Assembly: GCA_903839405.1 (NCBI GenBank)
Contig: CAIMCD010000046.1
Location: forward strand, 1-64,000
Length of the DNA stretch: 64,000 nucleotides
Direction of reading: 5' to 3'
Source: an uncultured Chlorobiaceae bacterium
GTDB lineage: Bacteria > Bacteroidota > Chlorobiia > Chlorobiales > Chlorobiaceae
The translations under genes were made by a program, and so were the position numbers. The first letter of the stretch is position 1, and every line of letters starts with the position of its first letter. This document shows, in pieces, positions 1 to 8,295 of the stretch. The notes beneath the pieces were generated by a model. The model searched no databases, was not told where the DNA came from, and saw only the letters and a program-made list of their open reading frames with translations.

Positions 1-140
1 GTCTTCAGTAGAGTGCCCTGTATGAGGAAACCCTCTTCGATGGTTTTTGTCGTGATGTTGGAAAAATGAAGCAAATTTCTTACCTTAAATGTTCAAATTT
101 TCAGATGGTGTTCACCGGATTTAAACCGTGAAGCCGTGGG

Positions 141-180
141 GCTGGTCTGCGCAATGCCGGACCCTCGCCATATTGCAAGC
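141..180 (+). promoter_or_regulatory. possible S6/S18 autoregulatory leader hairpin upstream of rpsF
   Basis: The 215 bases before rpsF contain no convincing gene. Within them GCAAT at 151-155 pairs with ATTGC at 172-176, and GGTC at 144-147 can alternatively pair with GACC at 160-163; the enclosed segment carries a CCG triplet. Many bacteria have an rpsF leader RNA with conserved CCG elements that binds the S6:S18 complex and represses the operon (family knowledge). The position fits, but I cannot confirm the fold or the consensus, so this is a weak call. Confidence 0.22.
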
Positions 181-215
181 AACTGAGTGGTTAATTATTA
201 TCAGCAATTTGCGCT

Positions 216-617
216 ATGGAAACAAACAAACTTTATGAATGTACAGTCATCATTGACGGCGGGCTTCAAGACGAAGCCATAGCTGCGGCAATGGAGATGG
301 TGCAGCGGGTGATTACCGAAAAAGGCGGTACGATCAAGAGTGTGCTTGATATCGGCCGACGCAAGACCGCCTATCCGATCAAGAAGAAAACCATCGGGTA
401 CTATGCCCACATCGAATTTACGGCCGCAACAACGGTTATCGCAGAAATTGAAAAGGTGATCCGTTATGAGGAAGATCTGCTGCGTTACCTGATTATTCAT
501 CTCACCAGCGCTTTTCTTGAAATGCGCAAAAGGGTTGAAAAATACAGTGTTGTTATCGGTAGTCCGGAAGATAACGCCAGTGCAGAGGCCGCAGCCTCAG
601 ACACGGCTGCAAAATGA
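216..617 (+). CDS. rpsF: 30S ribosomal protein S6
   Basis: This 133-residue protein is the small-subunit protein S6, which pairs with S18 on the central domain of 16S rRNA. It opens with the usual strand-forming segment ([14 protein letters not shown]) and carries the K-GG-I--V-D-GRRK-AYPI-K segment typical of S6. The C-terminus is an Ala/Ser/Glu-rich tail beyond the ferredoxin-like core, making it somewhat longer than the common ~95-130 residues. It is the first gene of the rpsF-ssb-rpsR-rplI block, a conserved order in many bacteria. The start is the only ATG that gives the full N-terminal strand. Confidence 0.96.
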   Translation: METNKLYECTVIIDGGLQDEAIAAAMEMVQRVITEKGGTIKSVLDIGRRKTAYPIKKKTIGYYAHIEFTAATTVIAEIEKVIRYEEDLLRYLIIHLTSAFLEMRKRVEKYSVVIGSPEDNASAEAAASDTAAK

Positions 618-686
618 TTGTCAGGGTTGGTTTGCATGCAAGCGAAAGATGTGATTCCTTTTGAGCAATAAAATGGAGATGATGTT

Positions 687-1160
687 ATGGCTGAATTAAA
701 AATGCCTGAGATAAACAGTGTAATCATTGCTGGAAATCTGACCAAAGACCCTGTTTTCAGGCAAACTAATTCAGGCGGAACACCTGTCGTTAATTTTTCC
801 ATTGCATGTAACCGAAGATTCCGTGACAGCAATCATCAGTGGCAGGAAGATGTCTGCTATGTCGGGGTTGTTGCCTGGAACAAGCTTGCTGAAAGCTGCC
901 GTGACAATCTGAAGAAAAGTTCGGCTGTTCTGGTGGATGGTGAATTGCAAAGCCGTACCTGGAAAGCGCAGGACGGATCATCAAGAACGGTTGTTGAAAT
1001 CAAGGCCAGACGAATCCAGTTCCTCAACAAAAGAAAGAAGAACGGTGAGGAGGATGAAGAGGGTTTTATTGAGGATGATTGTCATGATATCCATCACGAT
1101 GGTCATCATGATGAGGATCCCGGACACATTTACGAATACAAATACCTTTCCTCCGATTGA
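687..1160 (+). CDS. ssb: single-stranded DNA-binding protein with atypical C-terminus
   Basis: This 157-residue protein is an OB-fold single-stranded DNA-binding protein: residues 10-110 contain INSVIIAGNLTKDP, VVNFSIACNR and a late LVDGELQSRTW segment typical of SSB. It sits between rpsF and rpsR as in many genomes and would serve replication and repair. The C-terminal tail is acidic, as expected for partner binding, but ends in EYKYLSSD rather than the canonical D-D-x-P-F tip, and includes a His/Asp-rich stretch (about residues 131-147). It could be a second SSB paralogue with the main one elsewhere. An ATG with GGAGATGA just upstream supports the start. Confidence 0.93.
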   Translation: MAELKMPEINSVIIAGNLTKDPVFRQTNSGGTPVVNFSIACNRRFRDSNHQWQEDVCYVGVVAWNKLAESCRDNLKKSSAVLVDGELQSRTWKAQDGSSRTVVEIKARRIQFLNKRKKNGEEDEEGFIEDDCHDIHHDGHHDEDPGHIYEYKYLSSD

Positions 1161-1194
1161 GAGGATAGGGTAAGCTAAATTTTGTAATCAACTT

Positions 1195-1470
1195 ATGAAG
1201 AAATTTACCCATTCACAGGGCCACAAGTCACAAGGCAACAAATCGCTGAGTAACGCGTTGGCCTCCAAGAAAAAAGTATCGAAGAACCAGGTTGTGTTTT
1301 TCGATTATCGCGATGAGCGCAAGCTGAAAAGATTTATCAACGACCAGGGAAAAATCATTCCCCGCCGCATTACCGGACTTTCGGCCAAAGAGCAGAACCT
1401 GCTGACCCATTCGGTCAAATGGGCTCGGTTCCTCGCCGTTATTCCCTATGTTGTCGACGAATACAAATAA
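1195..1470 (+). CDS. rpsR: 30S ribosomal protein S18
   Basis: This 91-residue protein is S18, the S6 partner in the 30S platform. The core contains the FFDYRDERKLKRFI segment, then GKIIPRRITGLS and the C-terminal H-VKWARFLAVIPY, all characteristic of S18. A basic, Ser/Lys/Gln-rich N-terminal extension of about 30 residues precedes the core. The ATG has no clear Shine-Dalgarno site, so translation is probably coupled to ssb or leader-independent. It lies 34 bases after ssb and 35 before rplI. Confidence 0.96.
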   Translation: MKKFTHSQGHKSQGNKSLSNALASKKKVSKNQVVFFDYRDERKLKRFINDQGKIIPRRITGLSAKEQNLLTHSVKWARFLAVIPYVVDEYK

Positions 1471-1505
1471 CAATTTTGCAATCTATTGAACGAGGAAGCT
1501 AAGCA

Positions 1506-1961
1506 GTGAAAGTCATTTTAAGAAAGAATGTGGCTACCCTTGGCGACACAGGTGAAGTTGTTGCCGTTAAAAACGGCTACGCAAACAACTTCCTGATTCC
1601 GCAGGGTATAGCTATACGAGCTACCGAGGGAACGCTCAAGGCTCTTGAGACCGAGAAAAAACAGCAGGCCAAAAAGGTTGAACTGCTGCGCAAAGCCGCC
1701 CGTGAACTTGCCCAGAAAATTGAGCAAATGTCACTGACGGTCTATGCCAAGGCTGGTGAATCGGGTAAACTGTTTGGCACAGTTACTTCGGCTGATATTT
1801 CTGAAGCCCTGAAAACTCAGGGGATTGATATTGATCGCCGCAAGATCACGCTTGAGGGGCCGATCAAGGCGCTCGGCAAGTATGAGGCTGATGCTAAAAT
1901 CTTTTTGGATATCTCGGTCAAGGTCAATTTCGTGGTTGAAGCTGAAGGCCAAGAGGCCTGA
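1506..1961 (+). CDS. rplI: 50S ribosomal protein L9
   Basis: This 151-residue protein is L9, the two-domain large-subunit protein that binds 23S rRNA near the L1 stalk. Residues 1-50 form the N-terminal domain ([19 protein letters not shown], then [11 protein letters not shown]), followed by a long charged helix (about 45-75) and the C-terminal domain with [11 protein letters not shown]. Length matches the family. The start is GTG with a good GAGGAAG site about ten bases upstream. It is the last gene of its operon and is followed by a strong terminator. Confidence 0.97.
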   Translation: MKVILRKNVATLGDTGEVVAVKNGYANNFLIPQGIAIRATEGTLKALETEKKQQAKKVELLRKAARELAQKIEQMSLTVYAKAGESGKLFGTVTSADISEALKTQGIDIDRRKITLEGPIKALGKYEADAKIFLDISVKVNFVVEAEGQEA

Positions 1962-2017
1962 GGATAGTTTTCGGCAACGATATGAAAACATGTTGCGAGT
2001 CTTGCTCGTAGCGTTTT

Positions 2018-2053
2018 GCTCCGTGATAGCAGAGTGTCACGGAGCTTTTTTTT
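2018..2053 (+). terminator. Rho-independent terminator after rplI
   Basis: GCTCCGTGA at 2018-2026 and TCACGGAGC at 2037-2045 form a perfect 9-bp stem with a 10-base loop, followed at once by a run of eight T (2046-2053). This ends the ribosomal protein/SSB operon, and it also lies just past the 3' end of the convergent phosphatase gene. Confidence 0.93.
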
Positions 2054-2064
2054 GAGTCCAGAAT

Positions 2065-2769
2065 TCACCCTTCTTCACAGTTCCTTATTTGAATAATACG
2101 CCTTTCAGGCAGGATAACGGCGGTTAATTGGCCGAGGAGAGGGTCGTTGTTATAGACACAGCCGGTATCGATTGCAATAAGCCGATCAAGCATGACCGGA
2201 AGGGCGGTTGGCGTGTGGGCACAGACAACGGTTTTTTCCCACTTGAAGTTATTGCATTCCAGAAAGGCTGGGCGCATGTGCACTTGTTGCCAGCAAAAAT
2301 CCTCAGGCTTGTAATAGCGCAGATTATCTTTTATGGAGAGTTCCGGGTCAAGACCTCCATGAGTAAAAAAGTAGTGCTCTGTTTCAAGAAAGCAGTGGCA
2401 TTGCCGGAAAAACAAGAGGTGCTCCTCTGGCAACTGAAAGCCGTTTTGACTTTTATAGGATTTGAGAGTGGCGTTTCCGCCATTAGCGAGCCATAGCTTC
2501 TGGTTACGGTTTTCAAGGTAATCAAGGAACATCAGCTCATGGTTGCCCATAAGAAAGTGGCAGGAGTATGATGATCGGAGTGAGATAAGATAGTCAATCA
2601 CCTCTTTTGAATGAGCTCCCCGGTCAATCAAGTCACCCAAAAACAACAGTTGATCATCAGGCTCAGGCTCAATTTGCTCGATCAGTTGTTTCAGCGAAAA
2701 TGCGCACCCATGAATATCCCCGATAGCAATAATACGTCGCTCTTCCGATAAATCAGCTCTCATAGTCAA
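2065..2769 (-). CDS. calcineurin-like metallophosphoesterase (PrpA/ApaH-type phosphatase)
   Basis: This 234-residue protein carries the full metal-binding set of the PPP/ApaH superfamily: GDIHG at 17-21, GDLIDRG at 45-51, GNHE at 75-78, then FTHGG and a CAHTP segment in the C-terminal half. Such enzymes use two metals to hydrolyse phosphoesters, either phosphoserine/threonine in proteins or diadenosine tetraphosphate. The sequence alone does not decide between these. It is cytosolic, with no signal peptide. It is the only convincing minus-strand gene here and converges on rplI. The start could be the first or the second Met (residue 3). Confidence 0.88.
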   Translation of the reverse strand: MTMRADLSEERRIIAIGDIHGCAFSLKQLIEQIEPEPDDQLLFLGDLIDRGAHSKEVIDYLISLRSSYSCHFLMGNHELMFLDYLENRNQKLWLANGGNATLKSYKSQNGFQLPEEHLLFFRQCHCFLETEHYFFTHGGLDPELSIKDNLRYYKPEDFCWQQVHMRPAFLECNNFKWEKTVVCAHTPTALPVMLDRLIAIDTGCVYNNDPLLGQLTAVILPERRIIQIRNCEEG

Positions 2770-3696
2770 TAGTAGTCGGTAAAAAATGAAACAGGTTTAA
2801 AAAGGTTAAGTTACAGTGATATTAAAAAGGATGCAAACTAAACGCTCATAACGGTCAGTTTTTCAGTTTAAATGACTTGTCGGCTTGGCAATAACACCTT
2901 GAATTGATTTTTGTGCCAGGTAATTTCAGCGAAAAAGCGGTTTGTGTTTATTTGAAACTTGGGAATTACGCAAAATACGCCAACAGATAGCTCTTGATAT
3001 GGTTAATAAAAGCATGATATCATCAAATCATCTAAAGTGCGTTTTATTACGCCATTTTTATTCCGATACCGTTGTCAGGAGCTTGCATATTATAGTGTGT
3101 AGTGTTATAATTAAGTACATAATCTGGATTGGATAAAAGTCATTTATTGTTTCTTTAATACCGGCTGTTGGGGTTCATGTTTACTATATATGTGAGTCGA
3201 GCCATCGACTACGTTGTAACTACCATTGATTACCATAGACGAGCTACAAGATTCAAAAAAGGTTATGCGAAGGAAGCTCTTGCAGATCTCATGGGTCGAA
3301 CGGGAGATTGTTCTTTATTTTGTCGGAACAGTGTGGTTTGTGCGTGTTTTCTGATAAGTTAAAGTCGGTGAATGTTATCTTTTTTATTAGGTCGTTTTTG
3401 AGTCGGTAGGCTGGGGCGTTTTTTTTATTGTGATTCTATCATTTTTTACTTCAATTGTGACTGAAGGTTGCGCAGCTTTTTTTTTGATAGCGATATCGTT
3501 ATCGCACTCTTTGTCGTTGTGATTGTGTTTTTTGTGTTGTGAAGATGAAGTATTTTTGGTGTGTTTCGTTTGATGAAGACGCGTTTCTTTTTTAATTTAT
3601 AGATGATTCCGCTCTTATTTTGTATAGTATGGCCAACAGTGATCGGGGCCTCGTTATTAATATGTCGGGAATAAGCACAGTTTAAATATATATGCC
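2770..3696. other. 927-bp AT-rich intergenic region without a convincing gene
   Basis: This gap separates the divergently read phosphatase from the polysaccharide locus and must hold both promoters. It is AT-rich with many T runs. Two short + strand frames (2942-3136 and 3168-3362, 64 residues each) have no start signals, no recognisable motifs and unconvincing composition, so I do not call them. The only structured element I see is a near-perfect palindrome at 3486-3503, listed separately. No promoter with both hexamers is clear. Confidence 0.7.
3486..3503. repeat. 18-bp near-palindrome, possible operator
   Basis: GATAGCGATATCGTTATC is a palindrome apart from one G/T position, centred on GATATC, and it sits after a T run. 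Overlapping it, GCGATA at 3490-3495 and TATCGC at 3500-3505 form an exact inverted repeat. Such a symmetric element about 190 bases before the first polysaccharide gene could bind a dimeric regulator. No regulator gene is adjacent, so the role is inference. Confidence 0.35.
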
Positions 3697-4242
3697 ATGA
3701 GAATACTAAGGCTTCTTGTTGTTTTTATGCTCTCCCTGCAGACTCTTCTCTTGCCTTGTATTAATGCTGAAGTACTGGCTGCAGCAACAACGACAGCAAC
3801 TGATGCGGTGCCAGTTGCGGGATATAATCCGTTAAACGGGCCGAATTATCCCATGAGCCAAGACTCCTATTTCACGGATGATGTCGGCAATATTCTTATG
3901 ATCATTAATGTCGTGGGTGATGTGGGTAGTCCTGGTCAAATTGTGGTGAGAGAAAGTGCTGATTTTGCGACGGTACTTACCCGCGTAGGGGGGCCCAGGT
4001 CGACAGCGAACCTGAAAAAAGTAGTGCTTGCCAGGAACAAGCCGGATAAAGATGGTACGCAGACCTATAAAATAAACCTTAAGCCGTTCTATGAAGAGGG
4101 CGATCGTTCTGCCTTTATCGCTTTGAAGCCCAATGATACCATTATTGTTCCCGAGAAAAAGGGCTTCAACCTGGAGTCCATTACCGCTATAGCCGCACTG
4201 ATTATTTCAGGATATACGGTGTATAGGATATTCAAGCCCTGA
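3697..4242 (+). CDS. SLBB-domain polysaccharide export-associated protein
   Basis: This 181-residue protein has a signal peptide (about 1-24, hydrophobic LLVVFMLSLQTLLLPC then a polar region), an SLBB domain in the middle (VVGDVGSPGQIVV, TRVGGP, then LKPNDTIIVPE) and one hydrophobic C-terminal segment (about 160-178, ITAIAALIISGYTVY). SLBB domains form the periplasmic rings of Wza-type export channels. Here the poly-export domain of Wza is missing, so it is an SLBB-only protein, perhaps an adaptor between the Wzc-like kinase encoded next and an outer-membrane channel elsewhere. It is the first gene of the polysaccharide locus. Confidence 0.8.
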   Translation: MRILRLLVVFMLSLQTLLLPCINAEVLAAATTTATDAVPVAGYNPLNGPNYPMSQDSYFTDDVGNILMIINVVGDVGSPGQIVVRESADFATVLTRVGGPRSTANLKKVVLARNKPDKDGTQTYKINLKPFYEEGDRSAFIALKPNDTIIVPEKKGFNLESITAIAALIISGYTVYRIFKP

Positions 4243-4310
4243 CACCGTTTTGCGTTGAGCAACCCTGGTATTGTTAGTTGGTATAAGGCCGGTCAAATAT
4301 TCAATTAATT

Positions 4311-6758
4311 GTGAAAAATATTACAAGAGTGAGTGAGGAGGTAACATCCCAAAATCTACAGAATACGGATAATCGATCTCGTGAGTTGGAGATCAGCTTT
4401 GGATCAATCGTCAAGATTATTTTCCGCAGGAAATACGGCATCATTCTGATTGTGTTTTTTAGTCTTTTCAATGCATGGATCAATTATAAGCAGGAAACAC
4501 CGGCATACTACGCACCCTCCCTTTTGATGATCAATCCACGAGGTGGAGGTGATATGCAGTCGGCATTCTTAGGCCAGGGGGCGTTTGGTTTGGATGCCAC
4601 AAAAAAAGATATAGCCCTGCTTCACTCCCCCTCTATGGCTGAACAGGCCGTCAGGGGTCTTTTCAACAGTGGGCGCAAGGACTCGCTGGAGTTCTTTGGC
4701 AAGAGGAGCTATATCTCGCCAATGGCCCAGTTGATTAAAAAACTCAAGCGTCAAGAATCGCTCAAACCGCCGGGTCTGGCAACGTTAACCGATGATGATC
4801 TCTATTACTATACTCTTAATATGCAGGGTAGGATCAGGGTTGAGCCTATAGAAGAGACTAACCTGATAAGGGTGTCGGTTGCAAGTCCCTTTCCTGATGA
4901 AGCCGTATACTTAACCAATATGCTTTGCCGGGTCTATAAAGAGTCGGATGTACGCTGGAATTCCGAAAAATTTGCCCAGAGCAACAAATTCATCGCCGAC
5001 CTTCTGCAGGAGCAGCAGAAAAAAGTTGATGCCGCAGATAATGCGCTTTCCGATTATATGCAGCATAATGAAATCTTTGATGTTTCCGGCAATACCGGAA
5101 CGCTGTTTGCCAGAGTTACTGATGCCGATGCCCGCTATAACGATGTCATGGTTGAGTACAATATTGCTCACAATGGCCTGAGTTTTATTGAAAAAAAGCT
5201 TACAGCCACCGATAAGGCGCTCAGTTTGCGTATTGCGCAAAATATCAATGCCCAGCTTGGCGCGATACAGGATGAAATGAGGGCCTCTGAAAGCGATTAT
5301 ATTCGGCTTCTTCAGCAAAAAGGAGGTGACGATGTTGAGGTCAAAGCAAAGCTGCAGCGTCTTGATATCGTAAAGGCCAGATATGAACAGCTCAGTCGCA
5401 GTAAAATTGCCGGCGAAATCACCTCTGCCGGTCGCTCACAGAAATTCAGCTTTGATTTGGTCGCTGAAAAGCTTCAGACGGAGAGAAAGCTGAATAATCT
5501 TGAGTTTACGGCCAAAGAGTTGATGCGCTTAAAGAAATACTATGAGAGCATGCTTGGCGAAATGCCGAAAAAACAGTTGAATTATGCCAAGCTGCAGAGT
5601 AACAGGGAGGTTGTGGGCAAAACCTATATCTTCCTTAAAGAGAAGCAGGAGGAGACCCGGATGTTGCTGGGTTCCGAGGTTGGCAGTGTTTCGATTGTCG
5701 GCACGGCATTTCGTCCTTTGGGACCGGAATCACCCAACCTGAGCAAAATGCTGCTCAAGGGACTGCTTATGGGTGGCGCTTTTGCATTCATGTTTACTCT
5801 TATTGCCGAGTTACTCGATGACACCATCAAGGATGATTCCTTTTTCAAGGATCTGAATTTTACCATTCTTTCGGTTATTCCCCTGGTTGTCGGCACCGCT
5901 AAAAATTCTTTTACCGATACCGTCAAGTCAAGAATAACTCGCATGTTTTATTGGATGAGTAAAGTTTTTCCTGGACAAATATTCGCGAAAGCGCAGGCTG
6001 AATCGATAAAAACCGACCAGAAAAAAACAGCTAAAGCTCCTATGCCAAAGATTACCGACAGCCTCTCTTCGGAGTTTGCTGAAAGTTTTCGGACGCTTCG
6101 AACCTCCCTTGAGTATTCGCGTATTGAAAACCCGTTAACCTCAATTCTCGTTTCGGGTACTGCCATGTCGGAAGGCAAATCGACCGCCTGCGCCAATCTG
6201 GCCATGGCGTTTGCGCTTATTGGCAAAAAAACCCTCATCATTGATTGTGATTTACGGCGCGCATCAGTGCACAAAAAATTTAACGTCAAACGACAGCCGG
6301 GCCTTACCGAGTACCTGTTCAGCCAGTCGCATTCGATTGATGATGAATATTTCCAGCCAACTCATATCGATAATCTTTTTGTCTTGAGTGCGGGTAAAAT
6401 GGTGCCGAATCCCAATGAGCTGCTCGGGTCAGCTAAAATGGTGGAGCTTCTCAAGGTGCTTGAAGGAAAGTTTGATAAAGTACTGCTGGATAGTCCGCCG
6501 CTCTTTTTAAGCGATGCGGCGCAGTTGGCGAAATTTGTTGATGGCATTATTCTCGCGGCCCGAGTCGGTTATACGAATCGAAAACCGCTTGAGGAGTTTG
6601 CCTCAGATAAATTTTTGCGCCCACTTATGCTTGGTGTTGTGATCATTGCGCCTCGCCATCAGGGTCATTACGGCTATGGAAAATATGGCTATGGGAATTA
6701 TGGCTATGGGAAATATGGTTATAGATATCGGTATGAGAGTAATGAAGAAGAACAATAA
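4311..6758 (+). CDS. wzc: Wzc-like polysaccharide co-polymerase / BY-type tyrosine autokinase
   Basis: This 815-residue inner-membrane protein joins a Wzz-like periplasmic part to a cytosolic tyrosine kinase. A first membrane helix lies at about 42-60 and a second at about 485-505, with coiled-coil-rich sequence between. The kinase half has Walker A at 616-625 (GTAMSEGKST), Walker A' at 642-650 (LIIDCDLRR) and Walker B VLLDSPP. The C-terminus (about 787-815) is a Tyr/Gly cluster of GYG-KYGYGNYGYG type, the autophosphorylation tail. Such proteins control chain length and export. The start is GTG at 4311. Immediately downstream lies a decayed second copy of its 3' end. Confidence 0.93.
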   Translation: MKNITRVSEEVTSQNLQNTDNRSRELEISFGSIVKIIFRRKYGIILIVFFSLFNAWINYKQETPAYYAPSLLMINPRGGGDMQSAFLGQGAFGLDATKKDIALLHSPSMAEQAVRGLFNSGRKDSLEFFGKRSYISPMAQLIKKLKRQESLKPPGLATLTDDDLYYYTLNMQGRIRVEPIEETNLIRVSVASPFPDEAVYLTNMLCRVYKESDVRWNSEKFAQSNKFIADLLQEQQKKVDAADNALSDYMQHNEIFDVSGNTGTLFARVTDADARYNDVMVEYNIAHNGLSFIEKKLTATDKALSLRIAQNINAQLGAIQDEMRASESDYIRLLQQKGGDDVEVKAKLQRLDIVKARYEQLSRSKIAGEITSAGRSQKFSFDLVAEKLQTERKLNNLEFTAKELMRLKKYYESMLGEMPKKQLNYAKLQSNREVVGKTYIFLKEKQEETRMLLGSEVGSVSIVGTAFRPLGPESPNLSKMLLKGLLMGGAFAFMFTLIAELLDDTIKDDSFFKDLNFTILSVIPLVVGTAKNSFTDTVKSRITRMFYWMSKVFPGQIFAKAQAESIKTDQKKTAKAPMPKITDSLSSEFAESFRTLRTSLEYSRIENPLTSILVSGTAMSEGKSTACANLAMAFALIGKKTLIIDCDLRRASVHKKFNVKRQPGLTEYLFSQSHSIDDEYFQPTHIDNLFVLSAGKMVPNPNELLGSAKMVELLKVLEGKFDKVLLDSPPLFLSDAAQLAKFVDGIILAARVGYTNRKPLEEFASDKFLRPLMLGVVIIAPRHQGHYGYGKYGYGNYGYGKYGYRYRYESNEEEQ

Positions 6759-6785
6759 CTGGAACTGCTATGAATTTTGCGCTGG

Positions 6786-6935
6786 CTTATGCTTCGCGCG
6801 GTTATCATTGCGTCTCACCACCAGGATCGTTATTGATATAGGAGATATGGCTACAAGAATTATGTGACGACGGGAATTATATATATGGGATATAAGGTTA
6901 TAGATGTCGTCATTAGAATAATGAATATGAATAAC
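6786..6935 (+). pseudogene. decayed tandem duplicate of the wzc 3' end
   Basis: From about 6788 this intergenic DNA aligns with the wzc end from about 6625. Shared landmarks in the same order are TATGCTT, ATCATTGCG, a CTC-CCA-CAGG segment, ATATGGCTA, GGGAATTAT, GGTTATAGAT and a final AATAACAACT/AACAATAACT. The decayed copy has lost the reading frame (stop codons inside) and diverged by substitutions and small indels. It is most simply a remnant of a second wzc copy or of a tandem duplication of the Tyr-rich tail. I aligned it by eye. Confidence 0.75.
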
Positions 6936-6948
6936 AACTAAAATTACA

Positions 6949-7722
6949 ATGAAAATACTTAAAACGTGTCTCTTGCCAGCTCTTGTCGGCCTGGCTGCCC
7001 TGCATGGGTCAGATGCCATAGCTGAACAGGTAACCTTCCAGCCCAACAATCACGGCAAGTCGCTAACGACACCGATTGCTTGGGGTGCCTCAAATAATGT
7101 GATCTTTTTTGGAGTCAGCGGAACCTCTCCATCACCTTATGCCGCAAAGAGTGACGGGGCTGCAGTGGTGGGTTATGGTTTTGGTGATCCAAAAGAGTAC
7201 TTTGGATGTCATGTAACCTTGATTTCACTCGATATTTCCCAGTGGAAGGAGTATGCTGCAGGCGTGCATCTCTTCAGGGAACTTGGTAATTCCAGTGCTC
7301 TTGGTGTCGGTGTTGAGAACGTCATGCTCACCAATGGCGGGGATTCCGGAAAAAGCTATTATGCTGTCTACAGTCAGGGCGTACAGTCGGATATTTTTGT
7401 TGATAAAGCCCATGGAACATCAAAGCTTTCGTTCAGTACCGGTGTTGGCTCAGGCCATTATGGCAATAAAAGCCCGCTGGATATTGCTTCCGGCAAGGGG
7501 GATCACGGCACCTACGTTTTCGGCAATATCGCCTATGATGTGGCCAATGAGTTCAATCTTATTACCGACTGGAATGGTCTTAACCTGAATGCCGGTGTGT
7601 CAAAAACATTCCGTTTTGCATCGTTTCCCTTGGTAGCCACGGTTGGAGCGGCTGATTTGACCCATAACTCCGGTGATGGAGTTCGTTTTATCTTTGCCGT
7701 TGGTACAGGCTTTAAACTTTAA
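6949..7722 (+). CDS. putative outer-membrane beta-barrel protein
   Basis: This 257-residue protein has a signal peptide (residues 1-25, ending SDAIA) and a mature part of short alternating strands rich in Gly, Ser and aromatic residues, ending in FIFAVGTGFKL, a terminal strand of the kind recognised by the outer-membrane assembly machinery. I do not recognise a specific family. It lies between the tyrosine kinase and the WecA-type initiator, so it may be an outer-membrane partner of the polysaccharide locus, but a role as channel is not shown. The ATG at 6949 fits the signal peptide. Confidence 0.65.
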   Translation: MKILKTCLLPALVGLAALHGSDAIAEQVTFQPNNHGKSLTTPIAWGASNNVIFFGVSGTSPSPYAAKSDGAAVVGYGFGDPKEYFGCHVTLISLDISQWKEYAAGVHLFRELGNSSALGVGVENVMLTNGGDSGKSYYAVYSQGVQSDIFVDKAHGTSKLSFSTGVGSGHYGNKSPLDIASGKGDHGTYVFGNIAYDVANEFNLITDWNGLNLNAGVSKTFRFASFPLVATVGAADLTHNSGDGVRFIFAVGTGFKL

Positions 7723-7746
7723 GAATTGTTAATCAGGAGAAACGTG

Positions 7747-8046
7747 ATGAAAAAAAGCATTGTACGTATAAGTATGTTGGCGGGTATGGTTATGGGGTAT
7801 GCCACCTCTCCGGTTATTGCTGCCGGCACGGGCAACAATAGTGATATCGCTGCAACGGCGCCGGTTTATACCCTTCAGCCAATTATCAGCCAGAATGTTA
7901 CCCCACCGCCACAGCCTCCAGCACCATCCCAGTCCGGCAGTGCGGGCAATCAGCAGGGTCAGGGTGATCAAAATCAGGGCCAGGGTGATCAAGGTCAGGG
8001 CAATCAGCAGGGTGATCGCCGGGAGGAGAATCAACCTCCCCAGTAG
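7747..8046 (+). CDS. small secreted Gln/Gly/Pro-rich protein
   Basis: This 99-residue protein has a signal peptide (MKKSIVRISMLAGMVMG, cleavage after about residue 25) and then a low-complexity tail: a PPPQPPAP segment followed by repeats of the QGQGDQ type and a charged end. I chose the ATG at 7747 over the upstream TTG because AGGAG lies seven bases before it and the signal peptide then starts MKK. It looks like an unstructured periplasmic or secreted spacer. Function is unknown. It follows the beta-barrel gene by 24 bases, suggesting co-transcription. Confidence 0.62.
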   Translation: MKKSIVRISMLAGMVMGYATSPVIAAGTGNNSDIAATAPVYTLQPIISQNVTPPPQPPAPSQSGSAGNQQGQGDQNQGQGDQGQGNQQGDRREENQPPQ

Positions 8047-8126
8047 TTGTTATCAACTGCTCCGGGTCGCCCTTTTTTAAGAGATCGGGATGCCGATTAC
8101 CCGCATCTACCAGCCGTTTGATACCG

Positions 8127-8144
8127 CCTGCGCGACTGCGCAGG
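8127..8144 (+). repeat. GC-rich hairpin between the secreted protein and the WecA-like gene
   Basis: CCTGCGC at 8127-8133 and GCGCAGG at 8138-8144 form a perfect 7-bp stem with a 4-base GACT loop in a 249-bp gap. No uninterrupted T run follows (TTGGTTGG), so it is at best a weak or Rho-assisted terminator. Confidence 0.4.
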
Positions 8145-8267
8145 TTGGTTGGTTATATTGTTACATTTTAGTTACATTTAAGCCAGGGCAACCGTTTCAT
8201 AGCGAACAGAGCTCTTTATTATTTATACTCCAATCATCGTTGATGGTATTTGGACGTTATCAATTGG

Positions 8268-8273
8268 TATAAT
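8268..8273 (+). promoter_or_regulatory. candidate -10 element upstream of the WecA-like gene
   Basis: A perfect TATAAT lies 23 bases before the ATG at 8296, inside the small palindrome GGTATAATACC. TTGATG occurs 22 bases upstream of it, which is too far for a standard -35, so only the -10 match is persuasive. Confidence 0.28.
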
Positions 8274-8295
8274 ACCGATTTACCGAGGAAAGAAC

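Noticed and set aside
2942..3362. Two 64-residue frames in the gap before the polysaccharide locus
   Set aside because: No start signals, no motifs, and translations look like AT-rich noncoding DNA.
7930..8030. Tandem repeat array in the secreted Gln/Gly-rich protein as a separate repeat element
   Set aside because: It is coding low-complexity sequence (QGQGDQ-type) within the 7747 gene and not a separate element.
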